A DNA stretch of 10,910 nt from Candidatus Methylomirabilota bacterium (lineage in GTDB: Bacteria > Methylomirabilota > Methylomirabilia > Methylomirabilales > CSP1-5). Numbering within the stretch: position 1 is the stretch's first letter; the number at the start of each line of letters is the position of its first letter. Location: positions 1 to 10,910 of the forward strand of contig JAHFDE010000018.1 of NCBI GenBank assembly GCA_023249165.1, read 5' to 3'. Both the position numbers and the translations under genes were made by a program. Under the pieces are notes generated by a model that had not been told where the DNA came from, did no database searches, and worked only from the letters and a program-made list of their open reading frames with translations. Shown piece by piece: positions 1-7,900 of this stretch.

Positions 1-2
1 AC

Positions 3-266
3 GAGGTCCGGGGGAACCTGCTCACGGTCGCCTGGACGATCGAGGGGCTCGGTCTCATGACCGCCGGCTTCCTCCTGCGCGACCGGACGCTGCGCCTCTC
101 CGGCCTCGGGCTCTTCGCAGTCTGCCTCTTCAAGGTCTTTGTAATCGATCTCAGAGGTCTCGAGACGATCTACCGGATCCTTTCCTTCATCGTGCTTGGG
201 ATCATCCTGCTCCTTGTGTCGTTCGCCTACACCAAGTACAAGGACGTTATCAAACGGTACATCTGA
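3..266 (+). CDS. DUF2339-type polytopic membrane protein, C-terminal fragment
   Basis: Only the last 87 codons are in the window; the reading frame is open to the left edge. The peptide has two to three hydrophobic helices. It carries the pattern I associate with the C-terminus of DUF2339 family inner-membrane proteins: a W-x-x-EGLGL stretch, then LFKVFVIDL, then a YRILSFIVLG helix and a short basic tail. An internal ATG at 57 exists, but the in-frame sequence before it (LLTVAWTIEGLGL) fits the same family, so the gene must begin upstream of the window. The biochemical role of DUF2339 proteins is not established. The M48 protease gene starts 13 bases after its stop, so the two are probably co-transcribed. 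Confidence 0.75.
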   Translation, partial: EVRGNLLTVAWTIEGLGLMTAGFLLRDRTLRLSGLGLFAVCLFKVFVIDLRGLETIYRILSFIVLGIILLLVSFAYTKYKDVIKRYI

Positions 267-268
267 GT

Positions 269-272
269 GGAG
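269..272 (+). promoter_or_regulatory. Ribosome binding site for the M48 protease
   Basis: GGAG lies 7 bases before the ATG at 280. It supports 280 rather than the upstream in-frame ATG at 196, which would overlap the DUF2339 gene by 71 bases and add 28 polar residues in front of the signal-like helix. Confidence 0.6.
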
Positions 273-279
273 TGCGGGC

Positions 280-1227
280 ATGAGGCGGAATGTTGTCCTG
301 GTTGGCGTCTGCTTGCTCACGGCCACGGCGGTGGGTCTCCTGGCCATGAGTAGAACCGATCACGAAGTCAGCCTTGAATCGGTCGTCGAGATCTGGGCCG
401 ACGTCATCCGCGATATGGACCGCCTCGGCCTGACGATGACCCGGGTTTCGGCCGAACGGGAAATGGAGATCGGCCAGGAGATCGAGAAGCACAGGCCCTG
501 GCCCCTCAAGGACGATCCCGCGCTCCAGGCCTACGTGACCAGCGTGGGCCAGGCCCTTTTGCCGCACATCCACCGGAAAGGGATCAGTTACCGCTTTTAT
601 GTCATCGATGCCCCCATGATCAATGCCTTTGCAATCCCAGGCGGCGGCGTTTATATCACCACGGGGATGCTCAATTTCCTGGAGACCGAGGCCGAACTGG
701 CCGCGATCTTGGGACACGAGATCAGCCACGTCGATCTCCGTCACTGCATCGAGCGCCTCCAGTATGAACTGGCCGCCCGGAAGATCGTCGGCCGCGACCT
801 CGCGATGATCGCAAGGATCCAGTACCAGCTGGTTCACGTTAGTTTCAACGAGCAACAGGAGCTCGAGGCGGACGCGGCAGGGGTGATCCTTGCGGCGAAG
901 GCCGGATACGATCCTCGGGCAGGGAAGACTGTCTTTGAGCGTCTCGCGGCGGTCAAGCGGGAGAGAGAGAGGAAGGAACAGCGCGAAAAACCGACACTGA
1001 TGGTCGAGGAGGTGGGCACCGCCCTCAAGAAGGCCCTGGAGCACTACTTCGCGACCCACCCCCCAAGCTCAAAGCGGGCGCAACAACTGGAGCGCCTCTT
1101 CGAGCGCAACGCGCGCGCCTGGCGCGGCCAAAAGTTCTACGTCGGCCGCTCGAACTATCAAGACCGAATCCCCAGATCGTCCGAAGAGCGAATGTACGAG
1201 TACAACAGCCATGAGCGGCAGAGCTAA
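280..1227 (+). CDS. M48 family zinc metalloprotease (Oma1/BepA-like)
   Basis: A 315-residue membrane-anchored or exported metallopeptidase. Residues 3-24 form a hydrophobic signal or anchor helix; there is no proper lipobox at the Cys in it. The protease core follows: an AIPGGGVYITTG segment, then the HEISH zinc motif at residues 146-150 (HExxH; Glu147 catalytic). The third zinc ligand is probably Glu194 in an ELEAD motif, followed by the family's late THPP element and Arg (about residues 260-266). These features are typical of the M48B/M48C group, which includes Oma1, BepA and LoiP and degrades misfolded or unassembled envelope proteins. The protein ends about 50 residues after the THPP element in a charged tail and has no TPR domain, so it is not a full BepA. 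It sits directly before the lipid genes, with a 35-base gap to the next one; a role in envelope quality control is an inference from family and position. Confidence 0.9.
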   Translation: MRRNVVLVGVCLLTATAVGLLAMSRTDHEVSLESVVEIWADVIRDMDRLGLTMTRVSAEREMEIGQEIEKHRPWPLKDDPALQAYVTSVGQALLPHIHRKGISYRFYVIDAPMINAFAIPGGGVYITTGMLNFLETEAELAAILGHEISHVDLRHCIERLQYELAARKIVGRDLAMIARIQYQLVHVSFNEQQELEADAAGVILAAKAGYDPRAGKTVFERLAAVKRERERKEQREKPTLMVEEVGTALKKALEHYFATHPPSSKRAQQLERLFERNARAWRGQKFYVGRSNYQDRIPRSSEERMYEYNSHERQS

Positions 1228-1262
1228 TTGTCCCGCATTGAGGTATACGACCCAGAGTCCTT

Positions 1263-1937
1263 ATGGATGAGTATCGGCCAACCAGCCGGCGACCGATCTC
1301 CGAATTTTTCCGCAGAACGGGCCGTGGCACTGCCCGCGCCTGCATGAATTGGGGCATTCACCCCAACGTGATCTCCTATCTATCGATCGTGGCATCGGCC
1401 GGCGCGGCCCTCTGCTTCTGGAACGCCAAGGTCCTTCCGGTCTTGTTGATCGTGGGGCCGATTCTCTGCTACGTCCGCTTGTGGCTCAACATGCTCGACG
1501 GCATGGTGGCGCTGGCATCGGGCAAGGCGAGTTGGCGGGGGGAAATCCTCAACGACCTGCCCGACCGCATCTCGGACGTCCTGATCTTCATGGGGGTCGC
1601 GCATAGCGGCCTCAACGCCCCATTGGGTGGCTATTTGGTTGCGATCTTCGCCCTCCTCACGGCCTACGTCGGCATGTTGGGACAAGCCGTTGGTGTGCAA
1701 CGGGAGTTCAGCGGGATCATGTCAAAGCCATGGCGGATGGTGGCCCTGCACATCGGGGCGTGGATCATGCTCGGTCTCTTGTGGTGGGGTGACGGCCGCA
1801 TTCGATATGGCGGCTGGACTGTCTTGGACTGGACGCACTTGATCATCATCCTGGGGTGTGTGCAAACGATCTGGGTCAGACTGGCCCGGATCATGCGGGC
1901 GCTGCATCAGAAGGCAACTGGCAGAGCGAAAGGCTAG
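1263..1937 (+). CDS. CDP-alcohol phosphatidyltransferase family protein, YnbA-like
   Basis: A 224-residue multi-pass membrane protein of the CDP-alcohol phosphatidyltransferase family, which swaps the CMP of a CDP-lipid (or CDP-alcohol) for an alcohol head group. The family signature is D-xx-D-G-xx-A-R-x8-G-xxx-D-xxx-D. Here it reads N76-xx-D79-G80-xx-A83-L84-x8-G93-xxx-N97-xxx-D101. The first and third aspartates are Asn and the arginine is Leu, while the spacing is exact. From memory, E. coli YnbA has the same Asn/Asn pattern, and there too the next gene (ynbB) is a CdsA homologue. The N-terminal amphipathic stretch (residues 10-30) and the HPN at about 33-35 also fit the family. The ATG at 1263 has only a poor ribosome binding site (AGAG), so translation may depend on the upstream gene. 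The fold is clear; substrate and activity are uncertain because metal-binding residues are changed. Confidence 0.85.
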   Translation: MDEYRPTSRRPISEFFRRTGRGTARACMNWGIHPNVISYLSIVASAGAALCFWNAKVLPVLLIVGPILCYVRLWLNMLDGMVALASGKASWRGEILNDLPDRISDVLIFMGVAHSGLNAPLGGYLVAIFALLTAYVGMLGQAVGVQREFSGIMSKPWRMVALHIGAWIMLGLLWWGDGRIRYGGWTVLDWTHLIIILGCVQTIWVRLARIMRALHQKATGRAKG

Positions 1938-1941
1938 CACC

Positions 1942-2889
1942 ATGTCACCAAACGCCGCCCTGCAAAGCGATGTGTTTCGCCTGTACCTGCTGATCGTTGG
2001 CGCGCTCTTGGTGACGGCTGGCGGTGTGCTCGCGGTGCTGACCTGGGGGCTAAAAAAGAATGTTCAGCAGGTCTGGGTCACCTATCGGGCCTGGCTCATC
2101 ATGGCTCCGGCAGTCATCGGGTGCATCTTCGCCGGCCGGGAGGCGATGGTCGTCGCCTGCGCGCTGCTGGCCATCTTCGGCATGAAGGAGTTTGCCCGAG
2201 CCACGAGCCTCTACCACGATTGGTGGATGACCGGCGGCGTTTATCTGGGCATCGTCGCTGCCACCGTCGTATCGCTCGTGGCCGACCCCTTTAGCGGCCA
2301 ACCTGGCTGGTTCGGACTCTTCACGACGCTGCCCGTTTACGCGATCGCCTTTATTTTGATAATCCCCATCCTGCGCAATCGGACACAAGGCCAATTGCAG
2401 GCGATCTCCCTGGCCATCGTGGGCTTCATCTACATCGGGTGGATGTTCGGCCACCTGGGATTTCTAGCCAATTCGAACCATCCCTACGGTTATCTGTTGT
2501 ATGTCATTTTTTCGGTTGAACTGAACGACGTGGCCGCGTTCACCTTTGGCAAGCTCGTTGGCCGGCACCAGCTCCGGAGCCACATCAGCCCGAATAAGAC
2601 CTGGGAAGGGGCGCTTGGTGCCCTAGCCGTGTCGATGGCGCTGCCTTGGGTCCTCGGTTTTTCATTCCCGCACTTTGGGCCGGTTCAGCGCGTGCTCACC
2701 GGGCTGATCGTCGGCATCGGGGGCCAGCTCGGCGATCTGTCTATCAGCGTCATCAAGCGCGATCTCGGGATCAAGGACATGGGTGCGACGATCCCCGGTC
2801 ACGGGGGGATTTTGGACCGGATCGACAGCTTGATCTTTGTGGGACCGTTGTTCCTGCACATGGTCAATTACTTTTACGGCCTCCGGTGA
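1942..2889 (+). CDS. Phosphatidate cytidylyltransferase, CdsA/YnbB-like
   Basis: A 315-residue integral membrane protein predicted to make CDP-diacylglycerol from phosphatidate and CTP. About eight hydrophobic segments are visible. The CDP-diglyceride synthase signature is complete at residues 269-295: S-x-I-K-R, four residues, K-D-x-G, then P-G-H-G-G and finally D-R-I-D. Earlier family elements are also present: an Asp in LNDVAAF (about 193-200) and SPNKTWEG (216-223). The start at 1942 is chosen because GAAAGG ends 8 bases before it; a longer reading from 1858 would overlap the previous gene. The preceding gene is a YnbA-like phosphatidyltransferase with a 4-base gap, so this pair resembles E. 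coli ynbA-ynbB. The first ~55 residues (one extra helix and a charged loop) look longer than the shortest CdsA proteins. Whether this is the housekeeping CdsA or a second copy devoted to the cassette cannot be decided here; the context favours the latter. Confidence 0.92.
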   Translation: MSPNAALQSDVFRLYLLIVGALLVTAGGVLAVLTWGLKKNVQQVWVTYRAWLIMAPAVIGCIFAGREAMVVACALLAIFGMKEFARATSLYHDWWMTGGVYLGIVAATVVSLVADPFSGQPGWFGLFTTLPVYAIAFILIIPILRNRTQGQLQAISLAIVGFIYIGWMFGHLGFLANSNHPYGYLLYVIFSVELNDVAAFTFGKLVGRHQLRSHISPNKTWEGALGALAVSMALPWVLGFSFPHFGPVQRVLTGLIVGIGGQLGDLSISVIKRDLGIKDMGATIPGHGGILDRIDSLIFVGPLFLHMVNYFYGLR

Positions 2890-2895
2890 TTGACG

Positions 2896-3669
2896 ATGAA
2901 CGAATGGCGATATGAGACGGCACAGGATCTGGATCAAACGATCGTCGAGCGCCTCCGCCGATTCCCCCGGGAAGCCGACATGCTGGTCTACGGAATCCGC
3001 GCTTTGTCCGCGCTCGGGCTCCGCGCGTGGCTTCGCATCTACCATCGCCTGGAGGTGACTGGCCGGGAACATCTGCCCCCCGACGGTTCCTATGTGCTAG
3101 TCGCCAATCATACGAGCCATCTCGACACCCTGGGTCTGCTCTCGATCCTCCCGTTGAAAAGGCTGCATCGCGCCTTTCCCGCGGCGGCGGCCGACTATTT
3201 CTTTACGAGCGTTCCGCGGATTGCGATTGCGGCCGTGGTCGTCAACGCGCTGCCCTTCTACCGAGAGGTGCACATCCGCCAGAGCCTAAACCTCTGCAAG
3301 CAGGTGCTGGTCAACCCAGGCAACGTTCTCATTCTTTTCCCAGAAGGAACGCGATCGACCACCGGCGAAATCGGGGTGTTTAAGCCTGGCGTCGGGCTCT
3401 TGCTGGCTGGCACGGATGTGCCAGTCTTACCCTGCCATATAGACGGCGCATTCGAGGCCTGGCCAAAGCAAAGGCTGCTGCCCCGCCCGGGCCGACTTCG
3501 GCTGGTGATCGGTGCCCCGCGCAACTACGCGGCTCTCCAGCCGGGCAAAGAAGCCGCACTCCACATTTGCCGCGAATTACGCCAAGCCGTATTGGAGTTG
3601 GCTGCATTGAACCGGAGAGCCGGTTTCCGTCGAGAAGGGCCCGTCGACCAGGGCGCGGAGGAGACGTGA
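2896..3669 (+). CDS. PlsC-fold lysophospholipid/1-acylglycerol-3-phosphate acyltransferase (first copy)
   Basis: A 257-residue acyltransferase of the PlsC/LPLAT superfamily, expected to esterify lysophosphatidate or a similar acceptor with an acyl-CoA or acyl-ACP at the inner membrane. The catalytic NHTSHLD block gives His72 and Asp77 (H-x4-D). The acceptor-phosphate motif FPEGTRS starts at residue 148, followed by FKPGVG and a VPVLPC strand. An N-terminal region of about 50 residues precedes the domain and has only a weak hydrophobic stretch. The ATG at 2896 is preferred because GGTGA (2885-2889, overlapping the stop of the cds gene) is 6 bases upstream; a TTG at 2890 is the alternative. Its 3' end overlaps the next acyltransferase gene by four bases. 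The acyl acceptor is inferred from the superfamily only. Confidence 0.88.
   Translation: MNEWRYETAQDLDQTIVERLRRFPREADMLVYGIRALSALGLRAWLRIYHRLEVTGREHLPPDGSYVLVANHTSHLDTLGLLSILPLKRLHRAFPAAAADYFFTSVPRIAIAAVVVNALPFYREVHIRQSLNLCKQVLVNPGNVLILFPEGTRSTTGEIGVFKPGVGLLLAGTDVPVLPCHIDGAFEAWPKQRLLPRPGRLRLVIGAPRNYAALQPGKEAALHICRELRQAVLELAALNRRAGFRREGPVDQGAEET
3657..3663 (+). promoter_or_regulatory. Strong Shine-Dalgarno deciding a GTG start
   Basis: GGAGGAG lies just before the GTG at 3666, inside the last codons of the preceding gene. With the GTGA stop/start overlap it identifies GTG as the initiator of the second acyltransferase. The alternative in-frame ATG at 3567 would add 33 arginine- and proline-rich residues that are a shadow of the upstream gene. 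Confidence 0.65.
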
Positions 3670-4949
3670 CGACGCACACCGGGACAGATTTTAAGGCGGC
3701 CAAGCCCTGGGGGTGGCTCATCGCCTTCGCCGGCCTCCTGAATCGCTTCGCCCTGTCCCGCCACACGACACTCGATGTCCGCGCCAGCGACCTTGCCCTG
3801 GTCCGGAGCCTCCCCCCAGGTTGCCTCATCGCGCCCAACCACGCCCACTATGCCGATCCCCAGGTAACCTTCGAGCTAGCCCGGCGCACGGGACGGCGGG
3901 TGACCTTCATGGCCACCCGCGAGGCCTTTGACGTATGCCGGGGGTGGTGGGGATGGTGCCTGCAACACCTCGGCGCCTTCTCGGTCAACCGGGGGGGCGA
4001 AAATGCGCAGGCGCGGCGCTTCGCCCGGGACGTCCTCATCGCGGGCCTCTACGATCTGGTGATGTTTCCCGAGGGAGAGATCTATCTCCTGAATGATCTC
4101 GTCATGCCACTCAAGCCGGGTGTGGCGCGCCTCGCGCTCGAGGCAGCCATCGAGCTTCGCCAACAGGACCGGCCCCGGCCGATCCTCATCGTGCCTGTCG
4201 CTATCAAGTACCGCTTTACCGGGGACATCACGCCAAGCCTTGAGGCGAACCTGGCGGGGCTGGAGGCACGGGTCCTGGGGGAGGCTCGAACAGGTCCTCT
4301 AGACCCCCGCATCGTGCGCCTCGGGACAGAACTTCTGGATCGGGCAGAACGGGCACACGAGGTGACGCCGGTTCCTGGGGTTGGCCTCTTCGAGCGGGTC
4401 CGCGGGCTTCGGCGCGCTATCCTGGAGCGGCTTGAGCAGATGCACTTCGGTCGAGTTCAAGAAGGTTTCGACTTTGATCGGGCCCGAAAGCTCATGATCC
4501 GAATCCAGGGGCTCCTGCTTGCCAAGGAAGGACAGAGGGGATACTACGGCCCCCCTGCTGCCCCGCCCGAAGACCCCTTGACGGCGGACCTCGAAGCAGC
4601 CCAGTTATGTGCTCGATCGGTCGCCTTCCACCAAGACTACCTGCTCCAGAATCCCACCCCGGAGCGAATGGCCGAGACCCTCACCAAGCTTGAGCGCGAG
4701 GTGCTGGGACGGCAGATCCGTGCTCCCCTCGGAAACCGGCGTGCGGTGATCCGGATCGCACCGCCGATAGACGTCCACGAATACTTGCGGGACGACACGC
4801 CACCCTCCCTCCTGGACGGAACCATCGAGGCCATCGTCATCGAGCTCCACCAGACGCTCCAGGGGACCCTCGACGCCATCGACCGGGAGGAGGCTTGGCC
4901 CAAGGGGTCGGGCGCGAGCGAGGCCCAGGGAGACACCGTATGCCGCTAG
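3666..4949 (+). CDS. PlsC-fold acyltransferase with long C-terminal extension (second copy)
   Basis: A 427-residue protein. The N-terminal ~200 residues are a PlsC-type acyltransferase domain: NHAHYAD gives His59 and Asp64 (H-x4-D), SVNRGG lies at about 106-111, and FPEG is at 134-137. After FPEG the usual Thr-Arg is replaced by Glu-Ile-Tyr, so acceptor recognition may differ from classical PlsC. Residues ~210-427 form a mostly helical, charged extension I do not recognise. It includes a Gly-Tyr-Tyr-Gly-Pro-Pro turn near residue 292 and a strand-like segment (RAVIRIAPPIDV, about 359-370). The gene starts with GTG, overlaps the stop of the first acyltransferase by 4 bases (GTGA) and overlaps the following gene by 10 bases, so translation is probably coupled on both sides. 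An acyltransferase role at the inner membrane is well supported; the substrate is unknown. Confidence 0.82.
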   Translation: MTTHTGTDFKAAKPWGWLIAFAGLLNRFALSRHTTLDVRASDLALVRSLPPGCLIAPNHAHYADPQVTFELARRTGRRVTFMATREAFDVCRGWWGWCLQHLGAFSVNRGGENAQARRFARDVLIAGLYDLVMFPEGEIYLLNDLVMPLKPGVARLALEAAIELRQQDRPRPILIVPVAIKYRFTGDITPSLEANLAGLEARVLGEARTGPLDPRIVRLGTELLDRAERAHEVTPVPGVGLFERVRGLRRAILERLEQMHFGRVQEGFDFDRARKLMIRIQGLLLAKEGQRGYYGPPAAPPEDPLTADLEAAQLCARSVAFHQDYLLQNPTPERMAETLTKLEREVLGRQIRAPLGNRRAVIRIAPPIDVHEYLRDDTPPSLLDGTIEAIVIELHQTLQGTLDAIDREEAWPKGSGASEAQGDTVCR

Positions 4950-7900
4950 GAACGTATACACAGCTCCTAAAATCGGCCGGGTTTCAGGCCTTTCTCTGGG
5001 CCCAGTTCCTGGGGGCCCTGAACCACCACATCTATAAGATCGTCGTCGCGATGCTCGCGGTGGATGCGGCAGCCGGGTCCGGCGGAGGGAGCACCTATCT
5101 CTCGCTGTCGGAGGCGGTCTTCGCCCTGCCGTTCTTTTTCTTCTCCGGATATGCGGGCCACGTGGCGGATGTCTTCAGTAAGCGCACCGTCCTCGTCGCG
5201 ACCAAGGGCCTCGAGGTTGCCGCCATGGTGCTGGGTTTGTTCGCGTTCCTTTCCGGGCGGATCGACCTGATGTTAGGCGTCCTGTTCCTCATCGCCCTGG
5301 AGGCGACCGTCTTCAGCCCGGCCAAGTACGGCATCGTTCCCGAGATGCTCCCGGATAAGGACCTGTCCCGCGCCAACGGCCTGCTCGAGATGACGACCTT
5401 CCTGGCCATCATCCTGGGGACCTCGATCGGAAGCATGCTGTTTGCCGCCGGGAAAGACCGACCAGAGCTGATCGGCCTCATCCTCGTGGGGATTGCGGGT
5501 GCCGGGACGGCAGCCAGCCTGGCGATCTCCCGCGTCCCACCCTCGGGTTCCCGAAAGCCCTTTCGCCTGAACCCGTTGGCCGAGATCGGCAGCGGCGTCA
5601 GGCGGCTCTACCGTGACAAGAGTCTCTGGCTCACGGTCCTGGGGATCGCATACTTCTGGTTTGTGGCCGCCTTGGTTCAGATGGACATCATCCTTCTGGG
5701 CAAAGAGGTGATGAAGCTGGATGACTTTGGGACCGGAATACTCGTGGCATTCCTGGCCATCGGGATTGGCATTGGCAGCATGGCGGCCGGGCGCCTGTCG
5801 GGGAACAAGGTGGAGCCGGGATTGGTCCCCCTGGGTTCTATCGGTATGGGAGGCTTTTCGATTCTGCTGGCCTCGTCCACTTTGTCTTATGTCCAGACGG
5901 TTACGGCCCTATCCCTCCTGGGATTCTCAGCCGGACTCTTCATCGTCCCCTTGAACGCCCTCCTGCAGCAGAAGAGCGGTCGAGAGGAGAAAGGCCGGCT
6001 GATCGCCACGGCTAATTTCCTCACGACCGGGGGAGTCCTGCTGGCCTCAGGAATCCTCTGGGCACTGCGAGATCTCCTCCAGGTCCCTGCGGACCGAATC
6101 GCTTTCATTTTGGGCCTCTTCACCCTCGTCGCCACGGTCTACATCCTGCGCCTCCTGCCCGACTTTCTCGTCCGATTCACCCTCTGGATGCTCACCCACA
6201 CGATTTACAGAATCCGTATCGTCGGCCAGGAGTATGTTCCCTTCCGTGGGCCGGCACTCCTGGTCTGCAACCACATGTCCCACGTTGACGGACTCCTGGT
6301 CGGCGCCTGCGTGCAGCGGTTCATCCGCTTCATGGTTTACCGACCCTACTACGAACTCAAGGTCTTCAACTGGCTCTTTCGGCTCATGAAGGCGATCCCC
6401 GTCGCCGGCGGGATTCGAAAGGAGTTACTCGAATCACTCGAGCGGGCGCGTGAGGAACTGCGTCAGGGCCATGTGGTGTGCATCTTTGCCGAGGGGGCGG
6501 TGAGCCGGACGGGAAACCTCCTCCCGTTCAAAAGGGGCTTTGAGCGGATCGTTGAGGGGCTGGACATTCCGGTCATTCCCGTTCACCTCGACCGGCTGTG
6601 GGGAAGTATCTTCAGCTTCAAGGGGGGCCGGTTTTTTGGGAAGTGGCCCGAGCGCATCCCCTATCCCGTCACGGTGTCCTTCGGTCCCCCTCTGCCCTCC
6701 ACGTCAAAGGCGCAGGAGGTCCGGCAGGCCATCATGGAGCTCGGCAGTGCTGCGGTGCCGCACAGACGGACGTCACGGGATCTGCTGCACGTCCGGTTCC
6801 TTCGAACTGCCAAACGGCGGTGGTTTTCTTTCGCGATGGCCGACTCGAGCGGCACCGAGTTGACGTATGGCAGGGCGCTCGTCAGCAGCTTGCTGCTCAG
6901 CCGGTTGCTGCGAAACCGATGTCCCGAAGAGCGGATGGTGGGGATCGTGCTTCCCACGTCCGTCGCAGGGGCCCTGGCGAACATCGCAGTGCTGCTCGCG
7001 GGGAAGGTCCCTGTCAATCTGAATTTCACCGCCGGGCGCGACGCCATGATCTCGGCCATCCAGCAGTGCGGCATCCGGACCATCGTGACCTCCCGGATCT
7101 TTCTGGCGAAGGCAAAACACGAGGAACTTGCCGGGATGGTCTTTCTCGAAGAGGTGATGAAACGGATCACCCCCTTGCAGAAAGTCCAGTCTACCCTCCT
7201 GGCCCTGCTTCCCTGTCGGCTGCTGGAGAATTTCTGCCATAACGGAGAGCGGTCGCCCGACGCGCTCGCCACCGTCATCTTCACCAGCGGGAGCACCGGG
7301 ACACCGAAGGGGGCAGTGCTTTCCCATCACAACATCCTCTCCAATGTCGAGGCAATGGCCCAGGTCTTCTGGGTGACCAATAAAGACCGGCTCATGGGTG
7401 CCTTGCCCTTCTTTCACTCCTTCGGATTCACCGGCAGCCTGTGGTTCCCACTCCTGGCCGGCTTTGGCGTGGTGTATCATGCGAACCCGTTGGACGCCAA
7501 GACCATCGGCGAGATGGTGGCCAGATACCGGGCCACGATCCTGATGGGCACCCCCACGTTCTACGCGGCCTATCTCCGGAAATGCTCGGCCGAGGAGTTC
7601 GCCTCGCTCCGCTACGCCGTGGCCGGGGCCGAGAAGTTGCGCGAACCGATAGCGCAGGCCTTCAGAGAGAAATACGGTCTCGACCTCTTGGAGGGGTACG
7701 GATGCACCGAGTTGGCACCTGTGGTCTCGGTGAATACTCCGGACTTCGAGGGGGGCAGTTACCGTCAGACCGGCCTCAAGGCAGGGTCGGTGGGACACCC
7801 GATACCGGGCGTCGCCGTGAAGGTGGTGGATCCCGATACCGGCAGGCCGCTCGCGCATGGGGAAGAGGGGTTGCTTCTGGTGAAAGGCCCGAACCGGATG

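Noticed and set aside
196..279. Longer start for the M48 protease
   Set aside because: It would overlap the DUF2339 gene and put a 28-residue polar stretch before the signal helix; the ATG at 280 has a proper ribosome binding site.
250..1059. 269-codon minus-strand open frame opposite the M48 protease
   Set aside because: The plus strand encodes a complete protease with HEISH and the Glu ligand; the antisense product resembles no family and has shadow-like composition.
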